In this document: in pieces, positions 29,369-39,834 of the stretch
Layout: each line of letters starts with the position of its first letter
Numbering within the stretch: position 1 is the stretch's first letter
Origin: Endotrypanum monterogeii
Lineage: Eukaryota; Euglenozoa; Kinetoplastea; Trypanosomatida; Trypanosomatidae
Direction: 5' to 3'
NCBI GenBank assembly: GCA_000333855.2
Contig: CM007316.1
Coordinates: 1,165,820-1,229,819 of the forward strand
DNA length: 64,000 nt
Notes under the pieces: generated by a model
Databases searched by the model: none
Told to the model about the DNA's origin: nothing
What the model saw: the letters and a program-made list of their open reading frames with translations, nothing else
Made by a program: the position numbers and the translations under genes

Positions 29369-30358
29369 ATGAGCGGCGAGAGTGTTTATGCACTGGGCGG
29401 CACTTCTGCCCTTTATGAAGTGCTTGGTGTTTCGCGTAGCGCTACACAGCGCGAGATTCGCCAGGCTTACTACAGTCTTGCGGTGCTCTACCACCCTGAC
29501 AAGAATCAAGAAGGGGTGGAGGTATTTAAGGAAATCTGCTTTGCTTATGGAATTCTTTCTGATCCCGAACGGCGTGCTTTGTATGACAGTGGTACGCTAC
29601 GGGGCGAGCTCGAGGTAAGGGCCCGGTCGAATGACCCGACGATGGATCCAGAGGTAGAGCTGAGTCCAGAGGATCTGCGCGCTTTTGTGGACCGCTTGCG
29701 ACGGGCACAGGAGTCTACGCAGCAGGTGCAATCCGACTTTGAGCTGAGGCGTGAGGAGGAAATGAAGCGAAGGGCGGAATTTGATGCCAAAAATCCTACT
29801 TTCAAGGCTGAATATGAGCTGGCTCGCCGTCTTCGCCAGAGTAGTTGCAGAAATCGTGCTTCAGCCACCCCTACCATTCCCGATGCTGCTGCAGATTCCT
29901 CCAAGATAGCGTTGTCTAAGGTGCGCACCTCCGCGCAGATGCTCGCTGAACTACAGAGGGAGGAGGAGGAGCGCTTTTATGGCAACTCGGACACAACATC
30001 AGCAGAATCAGGCGGCAGAAAAGTCGACCGGAGCAGTGGCCTCTCGACGAGGCAGCAAATGATGAGGCAGTATCGAGCAGTTCACAGCGAACCTGCGAGT
30101 GACCTTAGGCTCAGCAGCTCGTACGGTGGCCGTGACCTTACAGCCTCCATGCGCAGCCGTCAACTGCAATCGACCAGTCTCCCGTTTGTCCAGTCGCACT
30201 GCGAGCGACCCCGATACAGCGAGACAGTTAGTGAGACGATGCAGGCCTACTCAAATTATGATTACCGCACTTTTGTGGAAGGAGGCAGTGTGGACAACGG
30301 AGAACTTGAAAGGGCGATTATGGCGGATGCCTTAAACCAGTACGACCCAGATCACTGA
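29369..30358 (+). CDS. DnaJ domain protein (type III J-protein)
   Basis: A 329-aa protein with an N-terminal J domain (about 13-76): [23 protein letters not shown] at 42-44, and the closing [15 protein letters not shown] is the catalytic tripeptide that stimulates Hsp70 ATPase. There is no Gly/Phe region, zinc-finger domain or transmembrane segment, so it is a type III (class C) J-protein. Residues about 85-210 are rich in charged helices ([25 protein letters not shown]), possibly coiled coil. The C-terminal third is serine- and arginine-rich and probably disordered. It is followed about 107 bases after its stop by a SIDER2-like repeat, which would lie in its 3' UTR. Its client cannot be inferred. 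Confidence 0.85.
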   Translation: MSGESVYALGGTSALYEVLGVSRSATQREIRQAYYSLAVLYHPDKNQEGVEVFKEICFAYGILSDPERRALYDSGTLRGELEVRARSNDPTMDPEVELSPEDLRAFVDRLRRAQESTQQVQSDFELRREEEMKRRAEFDAKNPTFKAEYELARRLRQSSCRNRASATPTIPDAAADSSKIALSKVRTSAQMLAELQREEEERFYGNSDTTSAESGGRKVDRSSGLSTRQQMMRQYRAVHSEPASDLRLSSSYGGRDLTASMRSRQLQSTSLPFVQSHCERPRYSETVSETMQAYSNYDYRTFVEGGSVDNGELERAIMADALNQYDPDH

Positions 30359-30465
30359 TATTCATCGCAAACGAACTGCTGTCCGAAGGAATCAAAAGTG
30401 TTCAGGTGGGACATAGTTAAGGAGACTATGGGCGTATGTTTCTTTCCCCAGCTCAATGTCTGTCT

Positions 30466-31304
30466 ACCGTAGGACACCTCCGTGTGGCTCCGGGGCCCAG
30501 TTCCAACCCACAAGAAAGCCGCAGGCCCGTCCCACACCTCTGGTGGCGACCGGAGCCCGCCAGCCCCCGACGTGGCGCAGAGGTCCCATCGCCAGCTCAA
30601 CACTGCTGACGTCGCATGCCAAGACTTGGATGGCGCGATATCGCAGTAGCACCCGGCCCTGAGCACGCCGGCGCCACCCCAAGGACAGGGGCAGCACGGC
30701 CCTTGGCCAAACACCCCACCCCCGCCCCCGTCCCACCGTCCACGATCCGCGGAGCCGCAGCCACACCGGAGAAAACACACAGCGTTTGAGAGTGGAGCGG
30801 CGGCTGGAGGAGGGGAAAGGTTTTGAGCAGAAATGGTGGTCAAGTGGGTCGGGCCCCACGACCCCACCGCCCCCTCTCTGCAGAGGCGCCCCCTTNNNNN
30901 NNNNNNNNNNNNNNNNNNNNNNNNNNNNNNNNNNNNNNNNNNNNNNNNNNNNNNNNNNNNNNNNNNNNNNNNNNNNNNNNNNNNNNNNNNNNNNNNNNNN
31001 NNNNNNNNNNNNNNNNNNNNNNNNNNNNNNNNNNNNNNNNNNNNNNNNNNNNNNNNNNNNNNNNNNNNNNNNNNNNNNNNNNNNNGAGGGGGTTCAGCAG
31101 GCCAAGGGGGGGAGGAGGGGGGTGTGTGCGTCTGGGGGAAAGGTAAGGGGGGGGGGGAGGTTCGAGGCCATGTGTTGAGCGACAGAGCGGACAGTTTGAA
31201 AAGGATTTTTTTTTTTACCTTGGAGTTTATTTTTTTTATCTGCTTCACTTGGAGAGCGCGTACACTACACGGAGCGACGCGAAGCGAGTCGCTTTTTGTT
31301 TGTT
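30466..31304. mobile_element. SIDER2-like degenerate retroposon copy C (interrupted by N gap)
   Basis: This stretch is the reverse complement of the repeats at 54929-55460 and 55471-56159 and matches them almost base for base away from the gap. Its size class, high copy use within one window and position in a predicted 3' UTR fit Leishmania SIDER2 elements, which are non-autonomous, truncated relatives of ingi-type retroposons that can destabilise mRNAs. The match to SIDER2 itself is from memory and unverified. It includes poly-T runs (31206-31216 and 31230-31237) and a self-complementary GCGAC...GTCGC stretch at 31274-31292. Confidence 0.7.
30896..31085. other. Assembly gap, 190 N
   Basis: A run of 190 N inside the repeat. 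The sister copies have only about five bases (TAAAG) at the corresponding place, so the stated size is probably not real. Confidence 0.97.
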
Positions 31305-31305
31305 G

Positions 31306-31341
<36 letters not shown>
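31305..31341. repeat. TA/CA microsatellite beside SIDER2-like copy C
   Basis: A (TA)n run followed by (CA)n. The same TA tract borders copy B at 55471-55505, so it belongs to the repeated unit or its duplicated flank. Confidence 0.9.
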
Positions 31342-33376
31342 TGTATTTCATGTTCTGGTTGTGTGCGCGTAACTTTACACACAGATATATACATATGTAT
31401 ATATGTGTGTGTATTTTGACTTTCTTGGTTGCTTTGTCTCACCTTTCATTTTCTCCAGCGAACAACGTTGAGATTTTTTCATCTTTCTAAGCTCTGCTGA
31501 CCCGCCGCGGAAACGCTGGTTGAATCAAAGGTAAAGTTGCGTAGTGGAAGAATCGAGAGGAGTCGTCGGGGATGTGTGTGAGTTCGTGAAATTGAACCTT
31601 TGCGTGCGCGCAATCAGGTGTGCGGGTGTCCTGCTCACTGACGGTAACGTAAACGTTTTTTTTTTCCGATAATCGAGAAGGATTATCTGGAGCACACCCC
31701 TTTCTCCCTGTCCCCCTCCGTTCCATCCATCCCCTCCCTCTTTTAACAACTCTAGCCTAAAAAAAAAAAGGGGATACTTCAGTGAGACACAATTGTTTTC
31801 CTGATGGAGAAAAGAGCTCGGCCCACTGACAGGAGTTTCACCTAAAAGCCAGTGACCCCATTTCAGCAAAATGAATGATAGAGGTCTTTTTTCTCTAGAG
31901 CCACCTCAAGGGTCTCATATAGAAGATCCATGAATGCTTCGATATTCCTCTGCTGCAAGCGGCGGAACATAGAGCCTTTGCCGTCTGTGTTTTCATGCAA
32001 CAGCTCTCCTATTGCTAGCTCATCACGGACAACTATCAAGAGATAGTGAGGCCAAATCAAGTAAGAACACATGCAGTGTGTTCACTGGCGTATCTGTCAC
32101 GCGGTTTCTCTCACCTCGATGATGCATATATTACTTCACCGCTTCCTCCTCCCTTTATTCGGTGCTCTGTTCTTCTTTCTACCCTCTCCCAACAGCTCCA
32201 GTTCTTCGTCTCCCCCCTTTGCGGTTCATCTACACTACTCGTGCAGTCAATTTTTTTTTTTCGCTTCTTCCCTACTTGGGCGAGAAAAGAAGGAGAGATA
32301 AATGCAAGCACACCGAGACTTAACTCTTACGCGAATACGAGTGCAAACTCACAAAAAGAAGCGTACAGATCACCTGTCTACACTGAAAGTGAGGACACCC
32401 AAAAACAAAAGCTGAAGGGGAAAAAAAAACATAGTTCTAACAAAAAAGACCAAAGGGTCTTCAGGAGGAGAAGCATATCATCTTCTTCCAGAAGAAAAAA
32501 AGAGAGGGTTCGAAGAAAAGGGTATTGCAACGTTCCTCACTCCCTCTGCCTCCTTTATAAATATTTCAGCACTATCACCGTCTGATTGCGCTGCTTCTTT
32601 GCTCCCGAGGCTCACAATGCTTTCTTGCCGATTGTGTGTCCTTCATACATCTTCATCTCTCTTCGTTTCTCTTCTTCCCGTTATCAATGTGATTCCCTTT
32701 TCCCTTTTGTTTTCAGTTGTTTTCCACTCTCTCTTATTTAGCGAGTTGGCTCCCCTTCCTCTCCGACACCTACGGAGCCCTTCCCCCTCTCCCTCCCCGC
32801 TACCACAACATTTGGAAAAAAAAATCCCCCGTTTCTCCTTTTCATGCAGAGCATAAAAAGCGCGCAGAGTGAAACATAATCCAAATACTAGGCCATCACA
32901 AGGAGTGAGGATACAAGGAGGCTAGTTGCTTCTCTTGTTAGCTTCGTCCGCCTTGGTATCTCGCTCTTTGCGCTTCTGCTCTCTACACGTTCTTTCACCA
33001 CCAATCACCCCATCGGCTTGTTCACCCACCAGTCGTTTCTTCTTCCAAATATATTCCTGCCTCCTCCTCTTTTGGTTGCGTAGTGTGTGAATTCGTGTGA
33101 AGGGAAGGAAGGGAGAAGAGAGGGAGGGGGCTTCATACTCAGCTCACTGTTGGTCTGTTGCTTGTGTTGAACTTATTTTACTCGTGTTCTCTTCTCGCTT
33201 TCTGCTCCTTTCCGAGATCGGTGCACATCCCTCCTATTGCTGCTGCAACTCTTTCCGTTATCTATTGGTCTCCCGTTGCCACATTGGTGATAATTCTTCT
33301 CAACTCACACCTACTGGGCAATCGCTGCACTTTTCTAGTTTGTTCAGTTTTGCACGTCGGCTCCTGTTACGGTTCC

Positions 33377-33413
<37 letters not shown>

Positions 33414-33536
33414 GGGAGGCTCGCATTTTCCTTCGTTTGTCTTCCTGATTTACGACAGGAAAATAAGAATAAACGTCCACACAAAAACAACAACAACAAC
33501 AACGAAACACTTGTTTCTGACTCAGGCATACGCAAC
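31342..33536. other. Long spacer before PP4C
   Basis: 2.2 kb. Mostly UTR-like, with pyrimidine tracts and a GT microsatellite at about 33379-33410. An antisense open frame at 31863-32072 is listed separately. Otherwise no gene is seen. CAA repeats at 33486-33502 lie within the presumed PP4C 5' UTR. Confidence 0.5.
31863..32072 (-). CDS. Short antisense open frame, doubtful gene or remnant
   Basis: A 69-codon ATG-to-stop frame on the strand opposite to all neighbouring genes. The product reads like real protein (for example RDELAIGELLHENTDG and EAFMDLLYETLEVALEK, with an acidic amphipathic helix) rather than the low-complexity noise of most spacer frames. No family recognised. Antisense genes inside a trypanosomatid polycistron are rare, so a decayed or inserted gene fragment is at least as likely as an expressed gene. 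Confidence 0.2.
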   Translation of the reverse strand: MCSYLIWPHYLLIVVRDELAIGELLHENTDGKGSMFRRLQQRNIEAFMDLLYETLEVALEKKDLYHSFC

Positions 33537-34463
33537 ATGTCAGCCGGAATCTTGGACATTGATGAGCACCTCGCAACGCTTAACCGGTGCGAGAACATCG
33601 GAGAGGCAGATGTAAAGCGGTTGTGTTCGAAGGCAAAAGAAATATTCACCGGTGAGGAAAATGTACACAAGATACCGGCTCCTTGCACCATTGTCGGTGA
33701 CATTCATGGCCAATTCTATGATCTCCTTGAGCTTTTCCGTGTTGGTGGCGAGATACCCGACACGAACTACGTATTCATGGGCGACTTCGTAGACCGCGGC
33801 TACCATAGCGTAGAATCATTTTTGTTGCTGCTTGTGCTCAAGATCAAGTACCCTCGCCGCGTTGCACTAGTGCGCGGCAATCACGAGTCTCGTCAGATTA
33901 CACAGGTTTACGGCTTCTACGATGAGTGCTTGCGCAAGTATGGTAGTATCAACGTGTGGCGTTATTGCACAGATGTGTTTGATCTCTTGCCCCTAGCGAG
34001 TGTTGTGGAAGGGAAGATATTCTGCGTACATGCAGGCCTGTCACCATCAATACAGACAGTGGACCAGATGCGCTCGATTCGTCGCAACTGCGAGGTGCCA
34101 CACGAGGGTGCCATGTGTGACTTGCTTTGGTCCGATCCCGAGGATATCGATGGCTGGGGCTTGTCACCGCGTGGTGCGGGATATCTGTTCGGCGGTGATG
34201 TTGTGTGTCAGTTCAACGAAACCAACAGGCTAGACCTCATTTGCCGCTCCCACCAGCTTGTAATGGAAGGATACAAGGCCATGTTCAACGATACGCTTGT
34301 CACAGTCTGGTCCGCGCCCAACTACTGCTACCGCTGCGGCAACGTTGCGTCCATACTGGAGCTGGACGAACACCTCAACAAGAATTTCAAGATTTTCGAG
34401 GCAGCACCGGCAGAGGCTCGCGAGGCAGGTCAACGGAACGAGGTTCCAGCCTACTTTCTGTAA
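33537..34463 (+). CDS. PP4C: Serine/threonine protein phosphatase 4 catalytic subunit
   Basis: A 308-aa PPP-family phosphatase, the usual size for PP4C (~307). Metal-binding motifs are intact: GDIHGQ (54-59), GDFVDRG (82-88) and GNHE (114-117). The C-terminus ends YFL, the carboxymethylation-type tail of the PP2A/PP4/PP6 group. Features that match PP4 rather than PP2A include [31 protein letters not shown] and [11 protein letters not shown] near the C-terminus. The start is ATG 33537 ([12 protein letters not shown]); sequence upstream in frame is GT-microsatellite and CAA-repeat UTR. PP4 acts with regulatory subunits in DNA-damage response and centrosome functions elsewhere; the role in this organism is inferred. 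Confidence 0.92.
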   Translation: MSAGILDIDEHLATLNRCENIGEADVKRLCSKAKEIFTGEENVHKIPAPCTIVGDIHGQFYDLLELFRVGGEIPDTNYVFMGDFVDRGYHSVESFLLLLVLKIKYPRRVALVRGNHESRQITQVYGFYDECLRKYGSINVWRYCTDVFDLLPLASVVEGKIFCVHAGLSPSIQTVDQMRSIRRNCEVPHEGAMCDLLWSDPEDIDGWGLSPRGAGYLFGGDVVCQFNETNRLDLICRSHQLVMEGYKAMFNDTLVTVWSAPNYCYRCGNVASILELDEHLNKNFKIFEAAPAEAREAGQRNEVPAYFL

Positions 34464-34903
34464 TGGTTCTCTCACGGTGCTTTGCTATTAAAACTCCCTC
34501 TCCCCGTTTTATGATTTCCACATTCTCCGCTTGAAGACTCCTTGACTATGTTTTGCTTTCATTTTTTCGCCCCATTATGTTTCCCCCTTTTTTTTTCGGC
34601 TCATCTCCCTCCTCCCACGAGTGATCAATGTTCCGTGAGTAAGCAGAGTGTATAGCAGACACGAAGAAAGAGGGTATGATGAGAGAGGCAGCGAGATATG
34701 AGAGAGATGGATCTCCGTGTGTGTGTGTGTGTGTGTCGAGTCGTACTGTGAGGGGGAAGCAGAAGACATCACCTACATTACCTCGGGGGATCTTACGACG
34801 GATAAGGGTCGCCATCACTCCTTACCGATGACACTTTTGTCAGCGCTGGGGTGTAAAAGGGTGACTACTATGCAATGTGTGTGTGCGTGTGTTTGTGTGT
34901 GCG

Positions 34904-34934
<31 letters not shown>

Positions 34935-36786
34935 TTCAATCGCCTCCCATTTTCATGGTTTTTTTTTTTCGTTACCCTGTTCTGTTTGCGCTTCTCATTT
35001 GTTACCTGTTGGGTGTCTCCACTGATGTCTTTGCTAGAAACCGTGTCTGCCTGTTTCTTTTTTGTTTTGTTGCTGCGGGCTGCGTGTCTCCCGGAGCGCG
35101 CGTATCTTTGGGTCTAACTATTTATATATATTTATGTGTGTGTGTGTGTGTGTGTGTGTGCGATATATCGCTTCGAGATTATGCTGACCTTTTTGTTTGT
35201 TTCGTGTATAAGCAGTTTGGCCAAAGAAAAGAGGGTGGGGAGGGGAGAACGGGGGCCTACGAGGGCAGTAGGGGGAGACATTGTCATGGCAGCTACCAGA
35301 GGTGTTCCAATGTCCAAGGTGGGGAATGTGTGTGTTTGTGTGCGTGTGCGTGGGGCACCAATGCAACTGGGTGGAGAGTCTCTTGCTACGCCCCTGCATC
35401 TTATACCCACTCTCGGCCTACTTGTATCAACATGGATCTGGGTTGCATCAGAGGTGCCACACTGAGCTCGCCTTCTGCAGAGCATACCTGCTGGTTATCA
35501 AAGAAGGGGAAAAGAGGATGTCTAATAGGGGGGTGGCAGATGGTGCTCTCTCCCTCCCCTTTTTTTTTCTCTCTCTCTCGTTTAGGGTGTTTATCATTGC
35601 CACTGTGATGACCTATCGATGTTTTATCATCTTAATGACCAGCCTACGCTGGAGAAAAAAAAACATGTGAAGGGCTACTGCGACAGGCGGGTGAGGTTCA
35701 ATGAGGAGGGGGGGGGTTATGCGAAGTTAGTCGCAAAGACTCCAGCTTAGGTACTTTCATGCTCTTCATGCGGGGGCTTGTGGTGCGTTGGGCTGCTGGG
35801 TTGACTCCTACTGTTTTCCAGACTCTTTCGCAATAGAATCGCATCGTGTCTTTTTTTTTTGTTGATGCCGTGGGTCGCAGTAGTTGCACTGCAAAGCGGA
35901 GAAAACCCCTTACTTCGTGTATAAGGGGGGTTCTCTCTACTTTGTGAGCACAGACAAGACAAGGACGCCTACGTTTTTTTTTGGCGATCGCTCAGCGCTA
36001 GCGACAGGTAAGAGCCACCAGTGAAGTCGTTGTACTTCAACCACCTCTCTTACCGTAGACAGGTACAGCTTCAACCGTGTACCCTTGGTGAGGCTTGTCA
36101 AACAAAGAACTTGCATCCGATTCTTCCATCTTCATAGCAATTATGTAGCTCAACATCTGACCTTCCGATCTTTCTGCTCTCACATATGTTTTTCCTTTCC
36201 ATCGCTAGAGTTTACGGTGCGATCCGTTAGAGGGCTTTCCTCCTGCGTGTGGCGGCCGCATGGGTTTGACATGGTGCCGCGCACAACTACCGAAACCTTA
36301 TACATTACCATCGCACTTTTTCCATAGGACGGGAAGGCACAACCGCGTGCCACAAAAGGACTCCGCTATCATCATCGCAGCACCTCGGAAAAAAAAAACA
36401 AAAACGTTAGGGAAACTCTAATCTGCAAATACGTGTTTCTGCTGTGGGTGTGGGCAGGGCCATCTCGCGCGTTTTCTCATTTTTCCCGCATTGATTCCCT
36501 CCTTGCTTCCGCCGTCTCGTCCCATCCCCTTCCTCCAAGTTCCTCTTCAATTTTTTTTTTTAAATCTCGAGGTGGGATTGCGTTTTCATCTGCTTTTTTT
36601 TTCTTAGTGCTACATATATATTCATATATATATACATTGTGCTTGTTTGTTGCGTGTATGTGTGTGTTCATGTATGTGGCTCGATACTTTAGACCACGTT
36701 GCATATGGATACAGGGAAGCAAAAAAAAATATATATATTAATCACGCATCCACATATTTGATCTAGAGCAGGGAAGGGGTCAGAAG
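34464..36786. other. Long spacer between PP4C and ROCO genes
   Basis: 2.3 kb without a supportable gene. GT microsatellites occur at 34717-34736, 34876-34933 and 35134-35161. An imperfect 14-bp stem-loop lies at 35899-35935. T-rich tracts and a TA-rich stretch (36613-36635) precede the ROCO gene. Frames open here mostly encode repeats such as CVCVCV and are not genes. Confidence 0.5.
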
Positions 36787-39700
36787 ATGTTGCAAACGAG
36801 CAGTGATAGCGCTAGAGAGACGTCCCTGGAGCCTGTGGCCACGACACACGAAGTGCTCGCTGCTCAACCGTCTTCACAAGGAACAGGCGTAGCGGGCGGG
36901 GCTTGCCTAGCCTCCCCTATTCCCGGCGATGCGGACTGCGGGCAGACCCCGCTTCGCCGCTCCAGCACTGAGGAGCCTGTTGTACCTTCAAATGCGACTG
37001 TCTTCGTTGGGAGTGATGAAGCTGAGTCACCCTTACCCAAGGCACCGGTACAAGGCCAGATTGTAGAGGCCAGGCCTGTGATGTTTTCTACCCTTGTCGC
37101 GACACACGTCGACCCTTCAACAGTCGTCAAGGCCGCTGTAGTGCCCACTGTTGAGGGAGTGGCGGAGTCAGGCTCAATTCTTGAGGGTAGCGTGCTCCGT
37201 ACATCTACAGAGCCCCGGGCCGTCAACGACCTTCCCATCACTCGTGGGAAAGTGAATAGGGACGGGCATGCATTAATTCCTCCAGTCGAGGCAGAAATCG
37301 GAAGCTCGGCAGCCGAGAGAGGCGGTGAAGCGCACCAGCTCTCTGATCTGCAAGAGTGTCTTCGCGAAATGGGGGAGAAGGCTAAATGTGAAAGTTTGGT
37401 GCCTCATTACATGAAGCAGAATGCTATTAATGACGCGGTACATAGTTCCTCGTCCTTGGCGACGACATCTTCTCTCCACCCTCGCGGGATAGTAAAGCTA
37501 GTACAGGGTGTACCTGGAGTGCGCTTCCGCAGTCAGCAGGTGCATCTCCGAAAAATAATCCTGTTAGGCTACCAGGAAGTAGGCAAGACGTCATTACGCA
37601 AGTGTTTTGAATCTGAGCCGTTTTTTTTCAAAACCTTACCTGAGGTTCGCACCACCACCGGTATAGAGGTGCAGGAGAAGTCCCTGAAGATCGAAGGCGA
37701 CTCTGTTGACATCATCTTTGCCGACTTTGCGGGCCAGGAGTCTTACCACTCGCACACATTTTTCTTGACAGAGCGCTCCATCTTTGTTCTCGTCTGGAAG
37801 CTTTCCGCCGTGGAGCAGGACTTCCAGAGCAGTGGTATCAACGCACGCGAAGAGGAGCGACTGCAGCGGTGGATAGCGGAGGTGTTCTCCAAGTATCCAG
37901 GGGCTCGCATTGTCCTGGTAGCCACCCACCTCGATGAGCTTCGGGTCCAGGGACAGCGGAGTGTCGAGATGATTCTCAACAAGGTTGAAGGAAAGCTTCG
38001 CTCCTTCATCGAAGACCTGATTGCTTCATCCAACACGACAGCGGCGCCGATACCGGGGGCGCCAACTTTGGTCTCATCATCTACGACACCTGGAGGTGCT
38101 CCTTTGCAGTCGAAGGGCTTCGGCTCGTCGCATCTAGCACAGCCGCGTGACGCGCGCCGAGTCATCGTTGGCAACTTCGCTGTCTCCTGCAAGACGCGTC
38201 TCATCATCGCTGCTGGAAACACCCTTCGTCATCTCTCCGGCGAGAAAATCAGCAGACTTCTGCTGCATCTTGGGAGGTTGGCGAGAGAAGACTCCCTAAC
38301 AGACCGCGAGTATCCCGCCGCGGCGGTCCCCGAGAGTCACATCAAGCTGATAGAGGGCATCAGAGATCTTAAGCGGCGCCATCCAGTCAAGCTACTAATG
38401 CGCTTGAGGGAATTTGTGCAGATGGCGGAGAGGGTCGGCATTGAGTCGAAGGAGGAGCTGATGCAGGTAGCTCGCCTCATGCACAGCTGGGACATTATTT
38501 TCCTCTTTCACCATTACTCGATGCAGGCGAACCCGCTCATTGTTCTCTATCCTCGCTGGCTGAACCGGATGGCGGCCTCGCTCTTTTCCTATGCTCACAT
38601 CCTGCGTACCCCACTGCACATGCGCAGCATGATCGGCGGACTGGAGTATCTTGTGAGCAGCGCTGAGTTGGCCGATATGTGCCTTATGCGCAGGGGCTAC
38701 TTACGGTGGCCATTGGCGCGTGTGCTGTTTCACAAACCGCTCTCAGACCTGCTCCGACGCTCCCCAGACGATGCAGACATCGCCATGTGCTTGCAACTCT
38801 TGGAGTCGATGCAGCTTCTCTATCCAGTTGAGGTAGAGAGCGACGAGTTCGAGGTGCTTGTGGAAGAGATCCCAGTGGACCCAAGTGTTGGCCACCCAGT
38901 TGTAAAGTCGCAGTTGATCACCCGCTACTACGTCCCCTCACTTGCACCGATGGAGACACCGCAAACACTGAAGAAGCTGGCTCCTGTCTTGTTCCACTGC
39001 GGCGTGCGGGTGAGGCTGGAGTTCAACCTCCTCCCTGACGAGCTCTGGTGGCGGCTGCAATGCAAGCTGCACCGCTTCATCAAACTGGTCACAGTTTACC
39101 AGCCGACCCAGGGCGGGATGGAGGACGAGGACTTCTTGCTGAACGGTTTCCGGCTCCGGGAGGCTGACATGGAGCACAACCGATGGCGGGACTCGCTGTG
39201 GCTCATGGGACTGGGCTGTCGTGTGCTGGTGTACCGTGATGGCGCGAACGCAATTTCTGTGCTCTCTGCTGAAAACGCTTCGCGTGGCTCGGAAGAGGTG
39301 TTGCAGGCGCTTGAGGATGCATTGATAGGACTTCTTGAAGAATACAAGGGTGTGCAGCGTCGCACATATGTAGCCTGCCCCAACCAGGGCTGTGGAGGCT
39401 GGCTCGAGGCTGATGTAGTGGCATCTTCTGCCAGTATCACGTGTCCCACCTGCAAGCAGACTTTTGAGAGCAAGCAAGTTGTTTCCTCGGGCGTGGGTCC
39501 GCTCGGCGCGCCACACTTTGCGCAGACCCTTTTGGTTGAAGCGGGCGAGCTTCTTGCCTTCTGCCTTTCGCATCGGTCATGCCTCCACATGTGCCGCTAC
39601 CTTGGTATCCCCTACAGGGGACCTTCTCCGGCCCGCGAGGAGTCCGTGGAAGATGCGGCAGAGATCGGGAACAACAGGGGCGAGGCTCACGCTCCAGGCA

Positions 39701-39834
39701 CCCATCTCGAGTACTTGCATGCGCTTGACAAGGTGGTGCAGGCAGTGCTGTTTCGCTCGTGGATGCACCGCGCTGAGGAGCAGGAGCGCCGTCGTCGGAT
39801 GCTGGAGGACGAGCCAACACCAGTTCTTTTTTGA
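36787..39834 (+). CDS. ROCO-family GTPase (Roc-COR) with C-terminal zinc ribbon
   Basis: A 1015-aa protein. Residues 1-250 are low-complexity and probably disordered. A Roc GTPase domain follows (about 253-480): G1 GYQEVGKTS (261-269), G2 threonines near 289-291, G3 DFAGQE (313-318) and G4 THLDE (380-384), with a Ser/Pro/Gly-rich insertion at about 415-455. Residues about 500-780 match a COR region in position and pattern (winged-helix-like sequences with PRWLNRMAASLFS and FHCGVRVRLEFN). Near the C-terminus is a zinc ribbon, CPNQGC (864-869) and CPTC (about 887-890). There are no leucine-rich repeats and no kinase domain, unlike LRRK proteins. Start ATG 36787. Roco proteins are dimeric GTPases; the pathway here is unknown. 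Confidence 0.85.
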   Translation: MLQTSSDSARETSLEPVATTHEVLAAQPSSQGTGVAGGACLASPIPGDADCGQTPLRRSSTEEPVVPSNATVFVGSDEAESPLPKAPVQGQIVEARPVMFSTLVATHVDPSTVVKAAVVPTVEGVAESGSILEGSVLRTSTEPRAVNDLPITRGKVNRDGHALIPPVEAEIGSSAAERGGEAHQLSDLQECLREMGEKAKCESLVPHYMKQNAINDAVHSSSSLATTSSLHPRGIVKLVQGVPGVRFRSQQVHLRKIILLGYQEVGKTSLRKCFESEPFFFKTLPEVRTTTGIEVQEKSLKIEGDSVDIIFADFAGQESYHSHTFFLTERSIFVLVWKLSAVEQDFQSSGINAREEERLQRWIAEVFSKYPGARIVLVATHLDELRVQGQRSVEMILNKVEGKLRSFIEDLIASSNTTAAPIPGAPTLVSSSTTPGGAPLQSKGFGSSHLAQPRDARRVIVGNFAVSCKTRLIIAAGNTLRHLSGEKISRLLLHLGRLAREDSLTDREYPAAAVPESHIKLIEGIRDLKRRHPVKLLMRLREFVQMAERVGIESKEELMQVARLMHSWDIIFLFHHYSMQANPLIVLYPRWLNRMAASLFSYAHILRTPLHMRSMIGGLEYLVSSAELADMCLMRRGYLRWPLARVLFHKPLSDLLRRSPDDADIAMCLQLLESMQLLYPVEVESDEFEVLVEEIPVDPSVGHPVVKSQLITRYYVPSLAPMETPQTLKKLAPVLFHCGVRVRLEFNLLPDELWWRLQCKLHRFIKLVTVYQPTQGGMEDEDFLLNGFRLREADMEHNRWRDSLWLMGLGCRVLVYRDGANAISVLSAENASRGSEEVLQALEDALIGLLEEYKGVQRRTYVACPNQGCGGWLEADVVASSASITCPTCKQTFESKQVVSSGVGPLGAPHFAQTLLVEAGELLAFCLSHRSCLHMCRYLGIPYRGPSPAREESVEDAAEIGNNRGEAHAPGTHLEYLHALDKVVQAVLFRSWMHRAEEQERRRRMLEDEPTPVLF

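Noticed and set aside
34717..35670. Frames rich in CVCVCV or THTHTH
   Set aside because: Direct translations of GT/CA microsatellites.
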